DNA of 64,000 nt from AC-32 sp963736055 (lineage in GTDB: Bacteria > Actinomycetota > Thermoleophilia > Gaiellales > Gaiellaceae): assembly GCA_963736055.1 (NCBI GenBank), contig CAVTNM010000008.1, positions 1,488,001-1,552,000 of the forward strand. The letters run 5' to 3'. The translations under genes were made by a program, and so were the position numbers. Shown here piece by piece: positions 62,926-64,000 of this stretch. Below the pieces are notes generated by a model that was given only the letters and a program-made list of their open reading frames with translations, ran no database searches and was not told the origin of the DNA. The stretch's first letter is position 1, and each line of letters starts with the position of its first letter.

Positions 62926-63939
62926 CTACGCCGTGGGGAGTAGGCGTGCCTCGACGAAGCTGGCCTCGTGCCCGCGCGCGTTGGCGGCTCGAAGCTCGTC
63001 CTCGTCGAGTGCGCCGATGTCCCTGAGCAGCTCGAACTCGTCGCGGAGGTGCGTGCGCATCATCTCGGGCCCGTCTGTGGCGATGGTGAAGAACACGCCG
63101 TGCTCGACGAAGGCCCGGAAGGTATCCCGTAACGCCTCTTCGTTCGCCAGCGCTCGGGTCAGGAGGTTCGACGTGGGGCAGATCTCGAGGACGATCTCCT
63201 GCTCACGCAGTGCGGCCATCAGGTCCGCGTTGCGCGCCGCCAGGATGCCGTGGCCGATGCGGTCAGGGCGGAGATGCTCCACGACCTCGCCGATCTCGGC
63301 GTCTCCGTGCTCCGCACCTTCCTCGCCTACGTGGATCGTCACCCCGAGCCCGGCGTTTCGCGCTTCGTCGATCAACGGGGCGAGCTCGCGGTACGGGTAG
63401 CGGCCGCCGCCCGGCCGTGGGCCGGCGATGTCGATCCCCACGATCCCGCGCGAGGCGTAGCGGATCGCCTTCTCGACGACGATCGCGTTCTGCCGCTCGT
63501 CGAAGGTGCGGTCCATCATCAGGATCAGGCCCGCACGAACCTGGGGGTATTCGAGACTCGCGCGGTCGAGCCCGCGCGAGGCGGCCATGATGATGTGGTC
63601 GAGGTCGCGCTCGCCGCCGCGGTTGCGCTTCATCGGGTTGAAGCGGAGCTCCAGCGTGGTGATGCCCTGCGAGCGGTACGCCCCTCCGATCGCCGTGTGG
63701 ACGGAGCGCTCGACCGCCAGCGGGCTCGACTGGATCAGCTCGGTCCAGTGGTAGATCTCGTCGAGCGCGTCGAGCGAGTCGACGCGGCGCGGGTCGGCGA
63801 TGGTGACGAGCCGGTCGAATTCCCAGTAGTCCTTGACCGGGAGCGCGATTCCCTGCTCGTGCGCGAGGCTCCAGAGAATCTCGGAGGCAACCGACGCGCC
63901 GAGGTGAGTGTGCAGCTCGGCGAGGCCTCCTTCGAACAC
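62926..63939 (-). CDS. add: Adenosine deaminase family protein
   Basis: The 337-residue product has the amidohydrolase metal site LAELHTHLGASV (HxH, about residues 10-12), LELRFNPMKRNRG, VTIHVGEEGAEHGDAEI with His and Glu at the active site, RIGHGILAARN and TIATDGPEMM with the final metal-binding Asp. It should convert adenosine or a related adenine nucleoside to the inosine form in purine salvage. TAGACT on the minus strand (63946-63951) ends six bases before the GTG start, indicating a leaderless message. Confidence 0.9.
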   Translation of the reverse strand: MFEGGLAELHTHLGASVASEILWSLAHEQGIALPVKDYWEFDRLVTIADPRRVDSLDALDEIYHWTELIQSSPLAVERSVHTAIGGAYRSQGITTLELRFNPMKRNRGGERDLDHIIMAASRGLDRASLEYPQVRAGLILMMDRTFDERQNAIVVEKAIRYASRGIVGIDIAGPRPGGGRYPYRELAPLIDEARNAGLGVTIHVGEEGAEHGDAEIGEVVEHLRPDRIGHGILAARNADLMAALREQEIVLEICPTSNLLTRALANEEALRDTFRAFVEHGVFFTIATDGPEMMRTHLRDEFELLRDIGALDEDELRAANARGHEASFVEARLLPTA

Positions 63940-64000
63940 GAGGTCAGTCTAGAGCGCGCACGTACCCCTGCCGCCGGCCGTCCCGGTGCCGCCGGCCCAG

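Overview
The window reads as one chromosome segment of a high-G+C actinobacterium. The class Thermoleophilia (Gaiellales/Solirubrobacterales-like) is my best guess. The reasons are the strong G+C bias, the actinobacterial-type LexA box, the exported collagen-like protein with an 'ALLALFLALGGTTYA' leader, a MoaD-MoaE fusion, and many genes that start directly behind a TANNNT -10 box with no ribosome binding site. I see no phage, insertion sequence, CRISPR array or plasmid genes.

Layout. 0-2.3 kb: the rpsF-ssb-rpsR-rplI-dnaB cluster (minus strand). 2.4-7.3 kb: a small membrane protein, a DUF72/esterase/amidase operon and a beta-helix surface protein, with a 167-bp inverted-repeat element in between. 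7.3-12.5 kb: a tightly coupled operon of four alpha/beta hydrolases, a cupin and a DipZ-like redoxin. 14.7-20.5 kb: a selenocysteine locus, with tRNA-Sec, selB, an O-methyltransferase and selA. A stand-alone H-NOX gene converges on selB. 20.5-27.1 kb: exported proteins, a LOG-family protein, a site-2 protease, a subtilase, a MoaD-MoaE fusion and a methylmalonyl-CoA mutase large subunit. 27.1-35 kb: small ORFs, a glycosyltransferase, a response regulator, secG, a solute-binding lipoprotein, a TldD/PmbA pair, tRNA-Leu and lexA. 35-44.5 kb: an HD-GYP protein with exported repeats, RNase P RNA, a histidine kinase/response regulator pair, a deacetylase-like enzyme, an exonuclease and an acyltransferase. 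44.5-48 kb: a type IA topoisomerase and a primary-type sigma factor. 48-57.9 kb: two tandem oligopeptide ABC transporter sets sharing one ATPase pair. 58.3-62.5 kb: a lower-G+C patch with an HD-GYP protein and a large LuxR ATPase. The window ends with a small LuxR protein and adenosine deaminase.

How genes work together. selA, selB and tRNA-Sec cover charging and delivery of selenocysteine. A co-transcribed methyltransferase is an unexplained extra member. The nearby molybdopterin synthase fusion would fit a selenium- and molybdenum-dependent enzyme encoded elsewhere. The four-hydrolase operon looks catabolic or detoxifying. The transporter sets probably import peptides.

Caveat on sequence quality: at least eight genes carry single-base frameshifts beyond which the protein continues normally in another frame. 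Six of about eleven such sites lie in 53.9-56.2 kb. I treat these as intact genes with probable sequence errors and give their full spans, but true decay cannot be excluded.
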